Of a stretch of 64,000 nucleotides of DNA, positions 24,813-33,886 are shown piece after piece. Numbering within the stretch: the stretch's first letter is position 1; the number at the start of each line of letters is the position of its first letter. Source of the DNA: Actinomycetes bacterium (GTDB lineage Bacteria > Bacillota > Sulfobacillia > Sulfobacillales > JAIMBI01); contig JAIMBI010000013.1 in NCBI GenBank assembly GCA_023565505.1, positions 1 to 64,000 on the forward strand, given 5' to 3'. Made by a program: the position numbers and the translations under genes. The notes below the pieces were generated by a model, which saw only the letters and a program-made list of their open reading frames with translations, was not told where the DNA came from and did no database searches.

Positions 24813-25628
24813 TTATCCTGCCTCGGAGGGTCCGCCGCTATCCGTACCCGCTCCCGTCCGGCCGCCGCCATCCGGGCGGACCCGGAGGCGGCGGGGGCGG
24901 CCGCCCGGCGGCACGAGGTGGACGTCGTCCCGGCCGGCGCGCCGCTCGACGGTCGCGAGCCAGCCCTGGGCGAGCAGTCGGGCCGCTTCCTCCGCGGCGA
25001 CGGGACGCCCGCCGACCTGCCAGCACGTCGGGCGTGCGGCGGACGCGGTCGGCGCATCCGGGGCGGCGGCCGGCGTCGGTGGCTCCGGCTCGTCCCGCAG
25101 GGCGTCCCAGGTCGCGGTCAGGTCCGCCGGGGTGCACGCCGCCAGCCGGTACGGGCGGCCCAGGGCCATCTGCGCGATCCGCCGGGCGCGTCGGGTCCCG
25201 GGGGCCACCACCAGGATGCGCCGGTACGGGGAGCGGGCGTAGGCGTCGAGCTTGGCGGGCCAGTCGTCGCCGCGCTCGGTCCCAGTGTCGGCCTCGAGCG
25301 CCCAGGCTTTCCCGTCGGCTGTTTCCAGCAGGGCGTCGGGACGGACGGGTCCCTCCGGCGGGTGCGCCCAGCGGGGCGGGGGATCGGCGTGGGACAGGGC
25401 GACATACACCACGGCCACCAGGTCCTGGTGCCGGCTCTGGCGCCGGTCGGCGGCCGGGTGCCAATAGGCGTCCCGGCTCCGCACCGCCAGCCCCTCGTCC
25501 ACGAGGCGGCTCAGGAGCCGGCCGGCTTGGCGGGGCGACGTGCCGAGGAGCTCGGCGGCCTGCCGGGCCGTCAGCCGCCGGGTATGGGCGAGCGCGGTCG
25601 TGAGGACCGCCCGGGCGTCGGAGGTCAC
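24813..25628 (-). CDS. replication-relaxation family-like protein (winged helix plus PD-(D/E)xK-like domain)
   Basis: 271 residues. Positions 15-50 form a winged helix-turn-helix (RRLTARQAAELLGTSPRQAGRLLSRL). A nuclease-like core follows: RPDALL (Pro97-Asp98), ALEADTGTER (Glu112, Asp114) and AKLDAY (Lys126), resembling the replication-relaxation proteins of plasmids and integrative elements and, in layout, PD-(D/E)xK nucleases. It may nick or bind DNA at an origin. The GTG overlaps the stop of the VirD4-like ATPase gene (GTGA), so the two are made together. The last 70 residues are Pro/Arg-rich. Confidence 0.65.
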   Translation of the reverse strand: MTSDARAVLTTALAHTRRLTARQAAELLGTSPRQAGRLLSRLVDEGLAVRSRDAYWHPAADRRQSRHQDLVAVVYVALSHADPPPRWAHPPEGPVRPDALLETADGKAWALEADTGTERGDDWPAKLDAYARSPYRRILVVAPGTRRARRIAQMALGRPYRLAACTPADLTATWDALRDEPEPPTPAAAPDAPTASAARPTCWQVGGRPVAAEEAARLLAQGWLATVERRAGRDDVHLVPPGGRPRRLRVRPDGGGRTGAGTDSGGPSEAG

Positions 25629-27058
25629 GGCTTGTCCGCCCGGACCACGGGCAGGCGGACGACGCGCGGCCGCTCCAGGCGTCCCCGCACGGTCCGGGTG
25701 ACCACCGCCCACCCCGGCGGCAGGTAACGCGGACTGGGGTAGCGGTGCGGCATCGCCTCGGCCGCCAGGCGGGCGACGTCGGCCGCCGACGACCCGGCCA
25801 GCACCACCCGGGTCCGGGCGTTGGCCAGCACGGCTTCCGCCAGCGGCGGGGTGAGCTGGCCCAGGTCCTGGTGCGCCAGGACCACCGAGATCCCGTAGCC
25901 GCGCACCATGGCCAGCACGTCCGCGAGGTCGGGGGCGACGTACTGGTGGAATTCGTCGAGGTAGACCGTGTGGACCAGCCGCGCGGCGGGACCACGGCGG
26001 TAGGCGGCCTGGACCAGGAGGTGCCACAGGAGGGTGCCGAGGGCCCGGGCACCGGCGCCGAGCGCGCCCCCGTTCAGGGGGGCCAGCACGCACCAGCCGT
26101 CGCGCAGCACCTCTTCCCAGTCGAAGTCGAAGGGCGGCGCCAGGACGCGGGCGACGGCGGGATGCAGGAGGAGCGCGCGGAGCCGATGGACCAGACCGAG
26201 CTGCAGTTCCTGCCGCCGGGTGGGGGCGAGGGCGCCCCACTCGGCGCGGAAGTAGGCGACACTGTCGTCGTCGGCGCCGCGGAGGGCCGCTTCCAGGCGC
26301 CGCGGGTCCCTCAGCGCCTCGAGCACCGCGGCCAGGTCCGCCGTGTCGGGCCGGGCGGTCTTGAGGGCGCGGACCACCTGGACCAGCAGCACCTGCCCCA
26401 CGGTGCGGTAGAAGGGATGGGTCGCCGGGTCGAGCTGGTCCAGCGCGAGGGCCAGGCTCGCGCCGGCCGCGGCGGCGTCCCCGGCCAGAGGGTTGAGGTG
26501 GGGGCAGTCCGGATCGAGCGGGTCGAAGACCACCAGGCGCCCGCCCACCCGATGGGCCCGGACCCGGACGAGGGCGGCCAGGTCGCCTTTCGGCTCGATG
26601 AGGGTGAAGGGGCGGCCCCGCTCCAGATCGTGGACCATCCAGGGCAACAGGACGCGTCGGGACTTGCCGGATCCGGTGGGGCCGAGCACGTGGGCGTGGA
26701 GGAGCCGGTCGCCCTCGGCCCAGCGGAGCGGCAGACCCCCGAGAGGCCATCCCAGCGGGGGGCCGTCGCCGTTGCCGAGGGGAGGCCCCGCCGCGATCCA
26801 GGTGCCGACCAGGAAGAGGGCCAACGGGAGCCAACCGGCCGCCCAGAGACCCCACCCGGCGAGCGTCCAACCCCGGCGGCGTCCGGCCAGCCACGTGGCC
26901 GCCGTGAGCCAGAGCCCGGCCGTGGCCCATGCGGTATCCGGCACGAACAGGCGGCCGGACGACCACCCCGAGACCGCCCCGACGCCGCCGGCGCAGACGG
27001 CGGCCAGCACCGCCGCCCCTTCGACCACCGGATGCTTGAGCCAAGCCAGCCAGCGCAC
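25625..27058 (-). CDS. VirD4/TraG-like membrane-anchored DNA-translocating ATPase
   Basis: 477 residues. Three N-terminal hydrophobic helices (about 12-30, 45-58, 68-90) precede an ATPase. HVLGPTGSGKS is Walker A (126-133), FTLIEPKGDLAAL the family motif after it, VYLDEFHQY Walker B (364-371), and VVLAHQDLGQL the sensor motif. This matches type IV coupling proteins, which hand DNA-protein complexes to a conjugation channel. No relaxosome or channel genes other than the coupled downstream gene are present. GTG 27058 has GAGAGGGGG upstream. Confidence 0.82.
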   Translation of the reverse strand: MRWLAWLKHPVVEGAAVLAAVCAGGVGAVSGWSSGRLFVPDTAWATAGLWLTAATWLAGRRRGWTLAGWGLWAAGWLPLALFLVGTWIAAGPPLGNGDGPPLGWPLGGLPLRWAEGDRLLHAHVLGPTGSGKSRRVLLPWMVHDLERGRPFTLIEPKGDLAALVRVRAHRVGGRLVVFDPLDPDCPHLNPLAGDAAAAGASLALALDQLDPATHPFYRTVGQVLLVQVVRALKTARPDTADLAAVLEALRDPRRLEAALRGADDDSVAYFRAEWGALAPTRRQELQLGLVHRLRALLLHPAVARVLAPPFDFDWEEVLRDGWCVLAPLNGGALGAGARALGTLLWHLLVQAAYRRGPAARLVHTVYLDEFHQYVAPDLADVLAMVRGYGISVVLAHQDLGQLTPPLAEAVLANARTRVVLAGSSAADVARLAAEAMPHRYPSPRYLPPGWAVVTRTVRGRLERPRVVRLPVVRADKP

Positions 27059-27213
27059 GGCGTCCCCCTCTCCCGCCCGGTCGGACGTCGGGAGTGTCCG
27101 GCGCCGGGCGGACCGCGTCCGGCCAAGCCGCCCACCCCGCGGGGCGGGCTCTCCCTGGGGGCTTTCCCGCTCGACGGGGCAAAACCTTTTTTGCGCCCGG
27201 CGCGCGGAAGCCG

Positions 27214-27243
27214 CCGCCGCGGTAGGGGGTCCCACCGCGGCGG
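27214..27243. terminator. hairpin after the membrane-protein gene
   Basis: A 10-bp perfect stem (CCGCCGCGGT at 27214-27223 with 27234-27243, 10-base loop) begins 21 bases past the end of the unknown membrane-protein gene on the minus strand. The rest of 27059-27263 holds an AT-rich imperfect palindrome around 27177-27196 and no gene. Confidence 0.45.
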
Positions 27244-27263
27244 ACGGAAGGTGCGGCCCGCCG

Positions 27264-27980
27264 TCAGCCGGCGACGGCGTGGACGACGACGAGCAGCATG
27301 AAGAGACCGCTCCCGGCGAGGCCGCCGAAGGCGGCAAACACCCGCCAGTGACGCGCGACGATGGCCTTCAGAACCGCCCAGTCCCGCGCGAAGGCGGCGC
27401 TGCCGCGGAGTTGGGCCGCGAGGGCGGACAGGGCGAGCAGAAACGCCAGGGTCGGACCCACGAGGCCCCACAGCACCTTCAGCCACCCGGGCGTGGACGC
27501 CAGCCACAGGAACACCATCAAGGCCGTGTGCGCCGGCTCGTGCATGGTGGGCTGCACCGAGCGGCCCACGGCCGCCAGGACGAAGATCCAGGCCGGTACG
27601 ACGAGGAGCAGGCTCAAGACGGAACCGACGCCGGTCCAACTGCGCACGCTCATCTCCCCCTCCGCCACCGCGGCGACCACCGGCCGTTCGGGCAGGCGGT
27701 GCGCCAGCCGCATCTCCCGCATGAGTTCCAGGAGATCCCCGGGACCCGGCGGCGTCTCCTCCAACAGGGCCCGCCACTCCTCGCCGCAGCGCGTCCGCCA
27801 CCAGCGTGGGTAGGGGCTGGCCGAGGCGCCGCCCCCCTTCAACGAGGTTCCCGGCCTGCCCTCGACCGAAGCCGCCACGGCACCCGCACCCGCTCCGGCA
27901 AGGTCCGCCCCTTGCGGGGGTGAGGCGGCAGGACCGGCGCCGCCCGCCGATCCGGTGCCGTTCGCCGCCGGCCGCGTCAC
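27264..27980 (-). CDS. unknown membrane protein
   Basis: 238 residues. The first ~65 are Gly/Ala/Pro-rich. A charged segment follows (WWRTRCGEEWRALLEETPPGPGDLLELMREMRLAHRLPER) and then about four membrane helices (LSLLLVVPAWIFVLAAVG; ALMVFLWLA; LVGPTLAFLLALSALAA; AGSGLFMLLVVVHAVAG). The GTG start overlaps the stop of the phosphomutase gene (GTGA), which makes it part of that operon rather than of the VirD4-like pair 205 bases downstream. I recognise no family. Confidence 0.6.
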   Translation of the reverse strand: MTRPAANGTGSAGGAGPAASPPQGADLAGAGAGAVAASVEGRPGTSLKGGGASASPYPRWWRTRCGEEWRALLEETPPGPGDLLELMREMRLAHRLPERPVVAAVAEGEMSVRSWTGVGSVLSLLLVVPAWIFVLAAVGRSVQPTMHEPAHTALMVFLWLASTPGWLKVLWGLVGPTLAFLLALSALAAQLRGSAAFARDWAVLKAIVARHWRVFAAFGGLAGSGLFMLLVVVHAVAG

Positions 27981-29353
27981 TCCCCGGTCCAGTCGATGGA
28001 CTGTCCCGGAAGGACGGAGGCCAAGGCTTCCTCGATGTCGGCCTCGATCCCGCGGAGGTGTTCGACCGTGTCCGCCTCGGCCCGCGCGACCAGGGCCGGC
28101 TGGGTGTTCGAGGCCCGCACCAGGCCCCACCCGTAGGGATAGTTCACCCGCACCCCGTCGACGTCTACCACGGGGTAGCGGGCGCGGAAATGGGCAACCA
28201 GCCGGTCCACGACGGCGAACTTCTGGTCGTCAGGGCAGGGGATGCGTACCTCGGGGGTGGCGGCCAGCTCCGGCACGTCGGCCAGGAGCGCCGAGAGCGG
28301 GCGGTCGGTGTGGGACAGGATCCTCAGCAGCCGTCCCGCGGCGTAGAAGGCGTCGTCGAAGCCGTAGTACTCGTCGGCGAAGAACATGTGGCCCGACATC
28401 TCGCCCGTGAACACGGCGCCGATCTCCCGCATGCGCGCCTTGATGAGCGAGTGCCCTGTCTTGTAGAACTCCGGGCGGCCGCCGAGCCGCTCGATCTCGT
28501 CGATGAGCGTCTTGGAGCACTTGACCTCCACAATGGCCCGGGTCCCCGGATACCGCGGCAGGATCTCGCGCCAGTAGAGGATCATGAGCCGGTCGCCCCA
28601 GATGATCCGGCCGGTCTCGTCCACCACGCCGATGCGGTCGCCGTCCCCGTCGAAGGCGATGCCCACGTCGGCACCCTCGGCCCGCACGGCGCGGATGAGG
28701 TCGGTGAGGTTCTTGGCGACCACCGGATCCGGATGATGATGGGGGAACGTGGGATCCGGGGTGGTGAAGAGACCGATGGTCTCGCACCCCCAGCCCCGGA
28801 AGATGTCCTCCGCGAACAGGGAGGCCGTGCCGTTGCCGGTGTCGACGACGACCCGGAGGCGACGCGGACCGAGTCGGATCTTGTCCCGGAGCATGGCCAA
28901 GTAGGCCGGTACGGGGTCCTCGCGACGCACCGAGCCGGACCCGTCGGCGAAGGTCCCCGCTTCCATCAACGCGCGGACGGCCTGGATCTCCCGGCCGTAG
29001 AGGGTCGCCGGGCCCAGGGCGAGCTTGAAGCCGTTGAACTCGGCGGGGTTGTGGCTCGCGGTGATCATCACCCCGCCGTCGATGCCCAGGTGGATGCGGG
29101 ACCAGTAGAAGATGGGCGTGGTCACGGTGCCGATGTCCACGACGTGGATCCCGGTCGCGACCAGGCCCTCGGTCATCGCGTCGCGGAAGGCCGGCGACGA
29201 TGCCCGGGTGTCGTACCCGAGGACGGCGGTGTCCCGGCCCTGGCGGCGGAGGTAGGTGCCCCACGCCCGGCCCAGGCGGCAGACGTCGTCGACGGTGATG
29301 TCCTGGTCGACCACGCCGCGGATGTCGTATTCGCGGAACACCGTGGGATTCAT
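27977..29353 (-). CDS. phosphoglucomutase/phosphomannomutase
   Basis: This enzyme interconverts hexose 1- and 6-phosphates for cell-envelope sugar nucleotides. The 458 residues carry all four family sites: MITASHNPAEFNG with phospho-Ser100, the metal loop FDGDGDRIG (Asp235, 237, 239), the sugar loop GEMSGHMFF, and the phosphate site near the end (VRASNTQPALVARAEA). The opening FREYDIRGVV is typical of the AlgC/ManB type. ATG 29353 has GGCAGGGA upstream. With the cupin/PMI-like protein and mannosyl enzymes elsewhere in the window it fits mannose metabolism, though glucose use is equally possible. Confidence 0.93.
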   Translation of the reverse strand: MNPTVFREYDIRGVVDQDITVDDVCRLGRAWGTYLRRQGRDTAVLGYDTRASSPAFRDAMTEGLVATGIHVVDIGTVTTPIFYWSRIHLGIDGGVMITASHNPAEFNGFKLALGPATLYGREIQAVRALMEAGTFADGSGSVRREDPVPAYLAMLRDKIRLGPRRLRVVVDTGNGTASLFAEDIFRGWGCETIGLFTTPDPTFPHHHPDPVVAKNLTDLIRAVRAEGADVGIAFDGDGDRIGVVDETGRIIWGDRLMILYWREILPRYPGTRAIVEVKCSKTLIDEIERLGGRPEFYKTGHSLIKARMREIGAVFTGEMSGHMFFADEYYGFDDAFYAAGRLLRILSHTDRPLSALLADVPELAATPEVRIPCPDDQKFAVVDRLVAHFRARYPVVDVDGVRVNYPYGWGLVRASNTQPALVARAEADTVEHLRGIEADIEEALASVLPGQSIDWTGE

Positions 29354-29406
29354 CAGGTTCCCTGCCTTTCGTGGGGCGTTCGGTGCGCTGGGAGCGCCAC
29401 AGTCCC

Positions 29407-29436
29407 AGGATATCCGGGTCGGCTCGGACCCGTAAA
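29407..29436 (-). promoter_or_regulatory. candidate promoter of the phosphomutase gene
   Basis: On the minus strand TTTACG (29431-29436) and TATCCT (29407-29412) are 18 bases apart, 54 bases upstream of the start. Each hexamer matches in 4 of 6 positions. Confidence 0.45.
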
Positions 29437-29848
29437 GCCGGGCGGTCCGCGCCGCGACGGCGCCCGGACCGACAGGGACCGGCACGGACTGGGGCCGGAG
29501 GACAAAAAAACCGTTCAAATTTCGGGAACACCAGAAGGATTGGCGGGCCGGATGTTGAAAATACACTCCCTGCTGTTATGGGTTATCAGAATAGGGACGG
29601 ATCCGGTTCGGACGTTCCGGTCCGGCGGGACCGCTTTCCCGACGTAAGTAAAAAAGCGGCCCCGGGGGAAGGGCGGTACGCCCCGGAACCGGGCCCGAAG
29701 GTTGAAGATCTGCTGAAGGAATTGAGGACGCCGGCGTGGAAGCGATGGCGCCGCGGTCCTCAGCCCGAATCCGGGCGCTTGTAGGCGGAAGGGGCCCGAC
29801 AGGCGGGCCCGGGCGCCCCGGTTCGACTCAAACTAAGGAGGAGATAAC
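29437..29848 (+). promoter_or_regulatory. long leader/intergenic region before the liv operon
   Basis: About 400 bases without a convincing gene. It is the most AT-rich non-coding stretch around, with A-tracts at 29502-29508 and 29649-29655. TTGAAA (29555-29560), 16 bases, then TATGGG (29577-29582) is a possible promoter, which would leave a ~260-base leader. A 64-codon frame (29593-29784) exists but has no ribosome site. Confidence 0.35.
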
Positions 29849-31060
29849 TTGGCTATTCCGCGATGGGCCGCCCTGGCCATGGCGGGCAGCATGGCGGCTG
29901 TCCTGGCGGGCTGCGGGAGTTCGTCGGGTTCCGGCAACAACACGACGACCACGACGGCGTCGTCCAAGGCGCCGATCGAGATCGGGATGGTTTCGGCGCT
30001 GACCGGCGAGAACGCGCTGTCCGGTCACCTCAAGGTCGACGGAGCCCAGCTGGCGATCAACCAAATCAACGCGCAGGGCGGCGTGGACGGGCGCAAGCTC
30101 AAGCTCATCGTCGAGGACGACCAGAGCACCAACCCGGGGACGGTCGCCGCGTTCGAGAAGCTGGTCAACTCGTATCCGGACCTCGTGGCGGTCATCGGGC
30201 CGATCCGGTCCACCGAGATGCAGGCCATCACCCCGCTGGTGGAACAGTACAAGATCCCGGTGCTGGAGGGCGGCACGGACCCGACCATCACGCACGAGGG
30301 TGACCCCTGGGTCTTCCGCTTCCGGCCCAACGACAACTACTCCGGGCGCACCATGGCGTACTACCTGACCCAGGTGCTGCACAAGAAGAACATCGCCATC
30401 GTGCACTCGACCGACGCCTTCGGCGAGGGCGGGGACAAGGCCCTGACCCAGTGGCTCAAGACCTACGGCGGCAACGTCGTCACGGATCAGGGGTACACCA
30501 ACGGGGCCACGGACTACACGGCCATCGTGGAAGCCATCAAGAAGGCGAACCCGGACGCGGTGGCCACCTACTTCACCTTCGGACCCGACCTCGCCATCTT
30601 CCTCCGCCAGATGAACCAGCTCGGCGTCCACACGACTATCCTCGGCTCGCCGTCGATCACCGCGACCGACGTGGTGAACTTGTTGCACTCGTCGCTCGAC
30701 GGGGACTACGGCGTCACCGACTACGTGATGGGGCAGAACCCCACCGCCGAGGCCTTCGGCAAGGCCTTCCAGGCAACGTACAACGAGCGCCCGGACAACT
30801 ACTCGTCCTACACCTGGGACGCGGTGCGGGTGCTGGCGCACGTGCTCCAGCCCATCCTCAAGAAGGGCAACCTGACCGCCACGCAGATCCACCAGGAAGT
30901 GCGCCAAGGGATGCTGTCGGTGCGGAACTTCCCCGCCGCCGAGGCGCCGGGCCAGTACAACTTCGACCAGAACGGCGACGGGTTGCAGGGTTACACGGTG
31001 GTCCAGTACCAGAACGGTACGCTCAAGATCCTGGGCGCCTACGACTTCTACAACAAATAA
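29849..31060 (+). CDS. livJ: branched-chain amino acid ABC transporter substrate-binding lipoprotein
   Basis: A 403-residue extracellular solute-binding protein of the LivJ type. A lipoprotein signal peptide ends in LAGC (Cys22), followed by a Ser/Thr/Asn linker and the periplasmic-binding fold: IEIGMVSALTGENALSG, VDGAQLAINQINAQGGVDGRKL, DDQSTNPGTVAAFEKLV, and GGTDPTITHEGDPWVFRFRPND. It captures leucine/isoleucine/valine or related amino acids or amides. The TTG start has AAGGAGGAG 9 bases upstream. It is the first gene of a four-gene transporter operon. Confidence 0.93.
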   Translation: MAIPRWAALAMAGSMAAVLAGCGSSSGSGNNTTTTTASSKAPIEIGMVSALTGENALSGHLKVDGAQLAINQINAQGGVDGRKLKLIVEDDQSTNPGTVAAFEKLVNSYPDLVAVIGPIRSTEMQAITPLVEQYKIPVLEGGTDPTITHEGDPWVFRFRPNDNYSGRTMAYYLTQVLHKKNIAIVHSTDAFGEGGDKALTQWLKTYGGNVVTDQGYTNGATDYTAIVEAIKKANPDAVATYFTFGPDLAIFLRQMNQLGVHTTILGSPSITATDVVNLLHSSLDGDYGVTDYVMGQNPTAEAFGKAFQATYNERPDNYSSYTWDAVRVLAHVLQPILKKGNLTATQIHQEVRQGMLSVRNFPAAEAPGQYNFDQNGDGLQGYTVVQYQNGTLKILGAYDFYNK

Positions 31061-31067
31061 GCGCTCT

Positions 31068-31097
31068 CCGGGGCCGGGAGCGGTCTCCCGGCCCCGG
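31068..31097 (+). terminator. intercistronic hairpin between livJ and livH
   Basis: A perfect 13-bp stem (31068-31080 with 31085-31097) closed by a CGGT tetraloop lies 8 bases after livJ. It may partly stop transcription or protect the livJ message, giving more binding protein than permease, as is common in ABC operons. Confidence 0.6.
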
Positions 31098-31129
31098 GGC
31101 TCGGCGCGGGGAGGCGGAAACCACCCACC

Positions 31130-32002
31130 ATGTACCTGTTGCAGCTGTTGGTTAGCGGTCTGGGTATCGGGGCGGTCTACGCCCTGGTCGCGCTGGGCTT
31201 CGTGATGATCTACCGGGCCGCCAACGTGGTGAACTTCGCCCAGGGCCAACTCGCGATGGTCGGGGCGTACATCATGGTCGTCGCCCTGCTCACCCTGAAA
31301 CTCCCGCTGCCGCTGGCGTTTTTGGTCGTGCTGGCGGGCATGGCGGTCTTCGGGGTCATCTTCGAGCTGGGAGTCTACTATCCCCTGCGCAATCAATATT
31401 GGCTGCCGGTCGTCATCTCGACGATCGGGGCGTCGATTCTCCTTGAGAACGTGTCGCTCGACGTCTTCGGACCGCAGTCCATCAACCTGCCTCCCGTCTT
31501 CAAGGCCGCGACCTTCCATCTCGGCGGGCTGTTGGTATCCTCCCAGTACGTGGCCATCCTGGGCGTGCTGGCGATCCTCGTGGTCTTCCAGTACGCGATC
31601 CTGGACCGGAGCCTCCTGGGGAAGCAGATGGAGGCCACCGCGCAGGACCAGACCACGGCGCGCCTCCTGGGCATCCCCGTCAACCGCATGATCGCCATCA
31701 CCTTCGCGTACGCGGCGATCCTGGGTGGGCTGGCCGGCGCGCTGGTCGGCCCCATCTACTTCGTGCAGCCCACGCTCGGCGCCAGCATCGCGTTGAAGGC
31801 GTTCGCGGCGAGCATCGTCGGCGGTTTCGGCAACACCGTCGGCGCCATCATCGGCGGCTTGTTCATCGGGGTGGCCGAGACGCTCGGCGCCGCCTACATC
31901 TCGGTGCCCTACAAGGACGCCTACGCCTTCGTGATCCTGGTCCTCTTCCTGTTCTTGCGGCCTCAGGGCATCTTCGGCGAGAAAATCGGTGAGAAGGCCT
32001 AG
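31130..32002 (+). CDS. livH: branched-chain amino acid ABC transporter permease LivH
   Basis: 290 residues, about eight membrane helices, with family motifs ALGFVMIYRAANVVNFAQGQLAM (the N-terminal NFAQG motif) and, late in the protein, AFAASIVGGFGNTVGAIIGG, the ATPase-contacting loop. It forms half of the membrane channel for the LivJ-bound substrate. ATG 31130 lies downstream of GGGGAGGCGG. Confidence 0.92.
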   Translation: MYLLQLLVSGLGIGAVYALVALGFVMIYRAANVVNFAQGQLAMVGAYIMVVALLTLKLPLPLAFLVVLAGMAVFGVIFELGVYYPLRNQYWLPVVISTIGASILLENVSLDVFGPQSINLPPVFKAATFHLGGLLVSSQYVAILGVLAILVVFQYAILDRSLLGKQMEATAQDQTTARLLGIPVNRMIAITFAYAAILGGLAGALVGPIYFVQPTLGASIALKAFAASIVGGFGNTVGAIIGGLFIGVAETLGAAYISVPYKDAYAFVILVLFLFLRPQGIFGEKIGEKA

Positions 32003-32065
32003 CGGCGGGCGGCCCGGGGTAACCCCGGCGTAGCCGGTGTTCAAGGTGGGGGAGGAACAATTTCG

Positions 32066-33886
32066 GTGCAGTCAACTGCCATGCAGGGCCGGAGAGAGCC
32101 GGGATACGTCGGCCTCCTCAGGTACCTTCCCTGGGTCGGGGTGTTGGTCCTGGTCGTGCTGACACCCCTGATTTCGTCGAGCAGCACCTATTACCAGACG
32201 CTGCTCATCGAGGCGACCACGTACGCGATCGCGAACTTGGGCTTCGCCCTCATCCTCGGCTACACGGGGCAGATCTCCCTGGCCCAGGCGGCGTTCTTCG
32301 GCGTCGGGGCCTACATCGCCGGGTTGGTGGCGGTGCATGGGCACTCGATCTGGCTGGGCTTCCTGCTGGGTGTCCTGGGGGCCGGGGTGGCTGGGCTCAT
32401 CCTGGGCTTCGCCAGCGTCAAGATGGGCGGACACTACCTGGCCATGGCGACCATCGGGTTCCAGGTCCTGCTGACGCTCGTGCTGACCAACTGGATGCCG
32501 GTCACAGGCGGGCCGGACGGCGTGACCGGGATCCCGCGCCCCAGCCTGTTCGGCGTGACGTTGAGCGACCCGACGTCGTACCTTTACTTCCTCCTCGTCG
32601 TGCTGGCGCTCGTCGGCAGCGGGCTGCATCTGCTCCGCCACCGGACGTGGGGCCGCGCCCTCCGGGCCATCCGGGAGAACGAACTGGCCGCGAACGTCCT
32701 GGGCGTGAACATCTACTACGGCAAGACCATGGCGTTCGTGCTGGGTGCCGCCATCGCCGGGCTCGGCGGGGCGCTCTACGCCTCCGCGGCGCTCTACATC
32801 AGCCCCGACGAGTTTAGCTTCGACCAGTCGGTCACGTTCCTGGCCATGACCGTCGTGGGCGGGGCGGGGTCCGCGTTCGGGACGGCGCTGGGTTCGTACC
32901 TGCTCACGTTCCTCCCGGAGCTGCTCCGCTTCATGCACCAGATCTACCTGGCGGTGTACGGCGCCATCGTGCTGGTGGTCATCATCACCATGCCGAACGG
33001 GATCTGGGGCTTCGTCGAAGGATGGTGGAACCGCCTCGTGCCCCCGGCCGTGCGGGACCTGCCCGAGCAGCCCGGACGGATGGTGTTCGCCGAACAGCTT
33101 CCGGCCGACGAGCCCGTGCTGGTCCTGGACGGCGTGTCCAAGTCCTTCGGCGGGCTGAAGGCCGTGGACAACGTGAGCTTCGAGGTCGAGGGAGCCCGGG
33201 CGCACGCCCTGGTAGGGCCCAACGGCTCCGGCAAGACGACGGTGCTGAACCTCGTCACGGGGGTCTACCCCATCGACGCGGGCGAGATCCGGCTGCTGGC
33301 GGAGCGCCTGGACGGTAAGCGACCCTACGCCATCGCGGCGCTCGGGGTGGCCCGGACCTTCCAGAACATCCGGCTCGCCCCCCAGATGACGGTCATCGAG
33401 AACGTCATGCTCGGCTACCACCGGCACCGGCGCCACGGGCTGCTCACGGAGTTCCTGTGGAGTCCGCGCCTTCAGGCGGACGAACGGCAGGCGCGCCAGT
33501 GGGCTTGGCACGCCCTGCACTACGTCGGTCTGGCGGATCGCGCCTTCGACCAGGCGCGCAACCTGGCCCACGGCCAGCAGCGGCTGGTGGAACTGGCCCG
33601 CGCCCTGGTCAGCCGGCCCAAGGTGCTGTTGCTCGACGAGCCGGCCGCCGGGCTCAACGACGCGGAGACCCAAATGCTGGTCGGGCTGCTGCGGCAGTTG
33701 GTCGCCCAGGGGACCACGCTGCTCCTTATCGAGCACGACATGAACCTGGTGACCAAGGTCGCGACCCACGTCACGGTGCTGAACTTCGGGCAGCGGATCG
33801 CCGACGGGACGGTGCACGAGGTGCTGAACCAGCCCCAGGTCATCGAAGCGTTCTTGGGGCGGGAGGAAGAGTATGCCCAAGCTTGA
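32066..33886 (+). CDS. livM: fused branched-chain amino acid permease and ATPase (LivM-LivG)
   Basis: One 606-residue chain. Residues about 1-325 are a LivM permease (LGFALILGYTGQISLAQAAFFGVGAYIAG, MTVVGGAGSAFGTALGSYLL). Residues about 350-606 are a LivG ATPase with Walker A GPNGSGKT (384-391), the liv-specific VARTFQNIRL, a signature helix reading NLAHGQQRLVELARAL in place of LSGGQ, and Walker B VLLLDEPAAGL. The frame is continuous, so this is a real fusion. GTG 32066 has GGGGGAGGA 9 bases upstream. It overlaps livF by 14 bases. Confidence 0.93.
   Translation: MQSTAMQGRREPGYVGLLRYLPWVGVLVLVVLTPLISSSSTYYQTLLIEATTYAIANLGFALILGYTGQISLAQAAFFGVGAYIAGLVAVHGHSIWLGFLLGVLGAGVAGLILGFASVKMGGHYLAMATIGFQVLLTLVLTNWMPVTGGPDGVTGIPRPSLFGVTLSDPTSYLYFLLVVLALVGSGLHLLRHRTWGRALRAIRENELAANVLGVNIYYGKTMAFVLGAAIAGLGGALYASAALYISPDEFSFDQSVTFLAMTVVGGAGSAFGTALGSYLLTFLPELLRFMHQIYLAVYGAIVLVVIITMPNGIWGFVEGWWNRLVPPAVRDLPEQPGRMVFAEQLPADEPVLVLDGVSKSFGGLKAVDNVSFEVEGARAHALVGPNGSGKTTVLNLVTGVYPIDAGEIRLLAERLDGKRPYAIAALGVARTFQNIRLAPQMTVIENVMLGYHRHRRHGLLTEFLWSPRLQADERQARQWAWHALHYVGLADRAFDQARNLAHGQQRLVELARALVSRPKVLLLDEPAAGLNDAETQMLVGLLRQLVAQGTTLLLIEHDMNLVTKVATHVTVLNFGQRIADGTVHEVLNQPQVIEAFLGREEEYAQA

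Noticed and set aside
29593-29784. 64-codon plus-strand frame in the liv leader region
   Set aside because: No ribosome site, composition not clearly coding, no recognised motif. A real leader peptide cannot be excluded.
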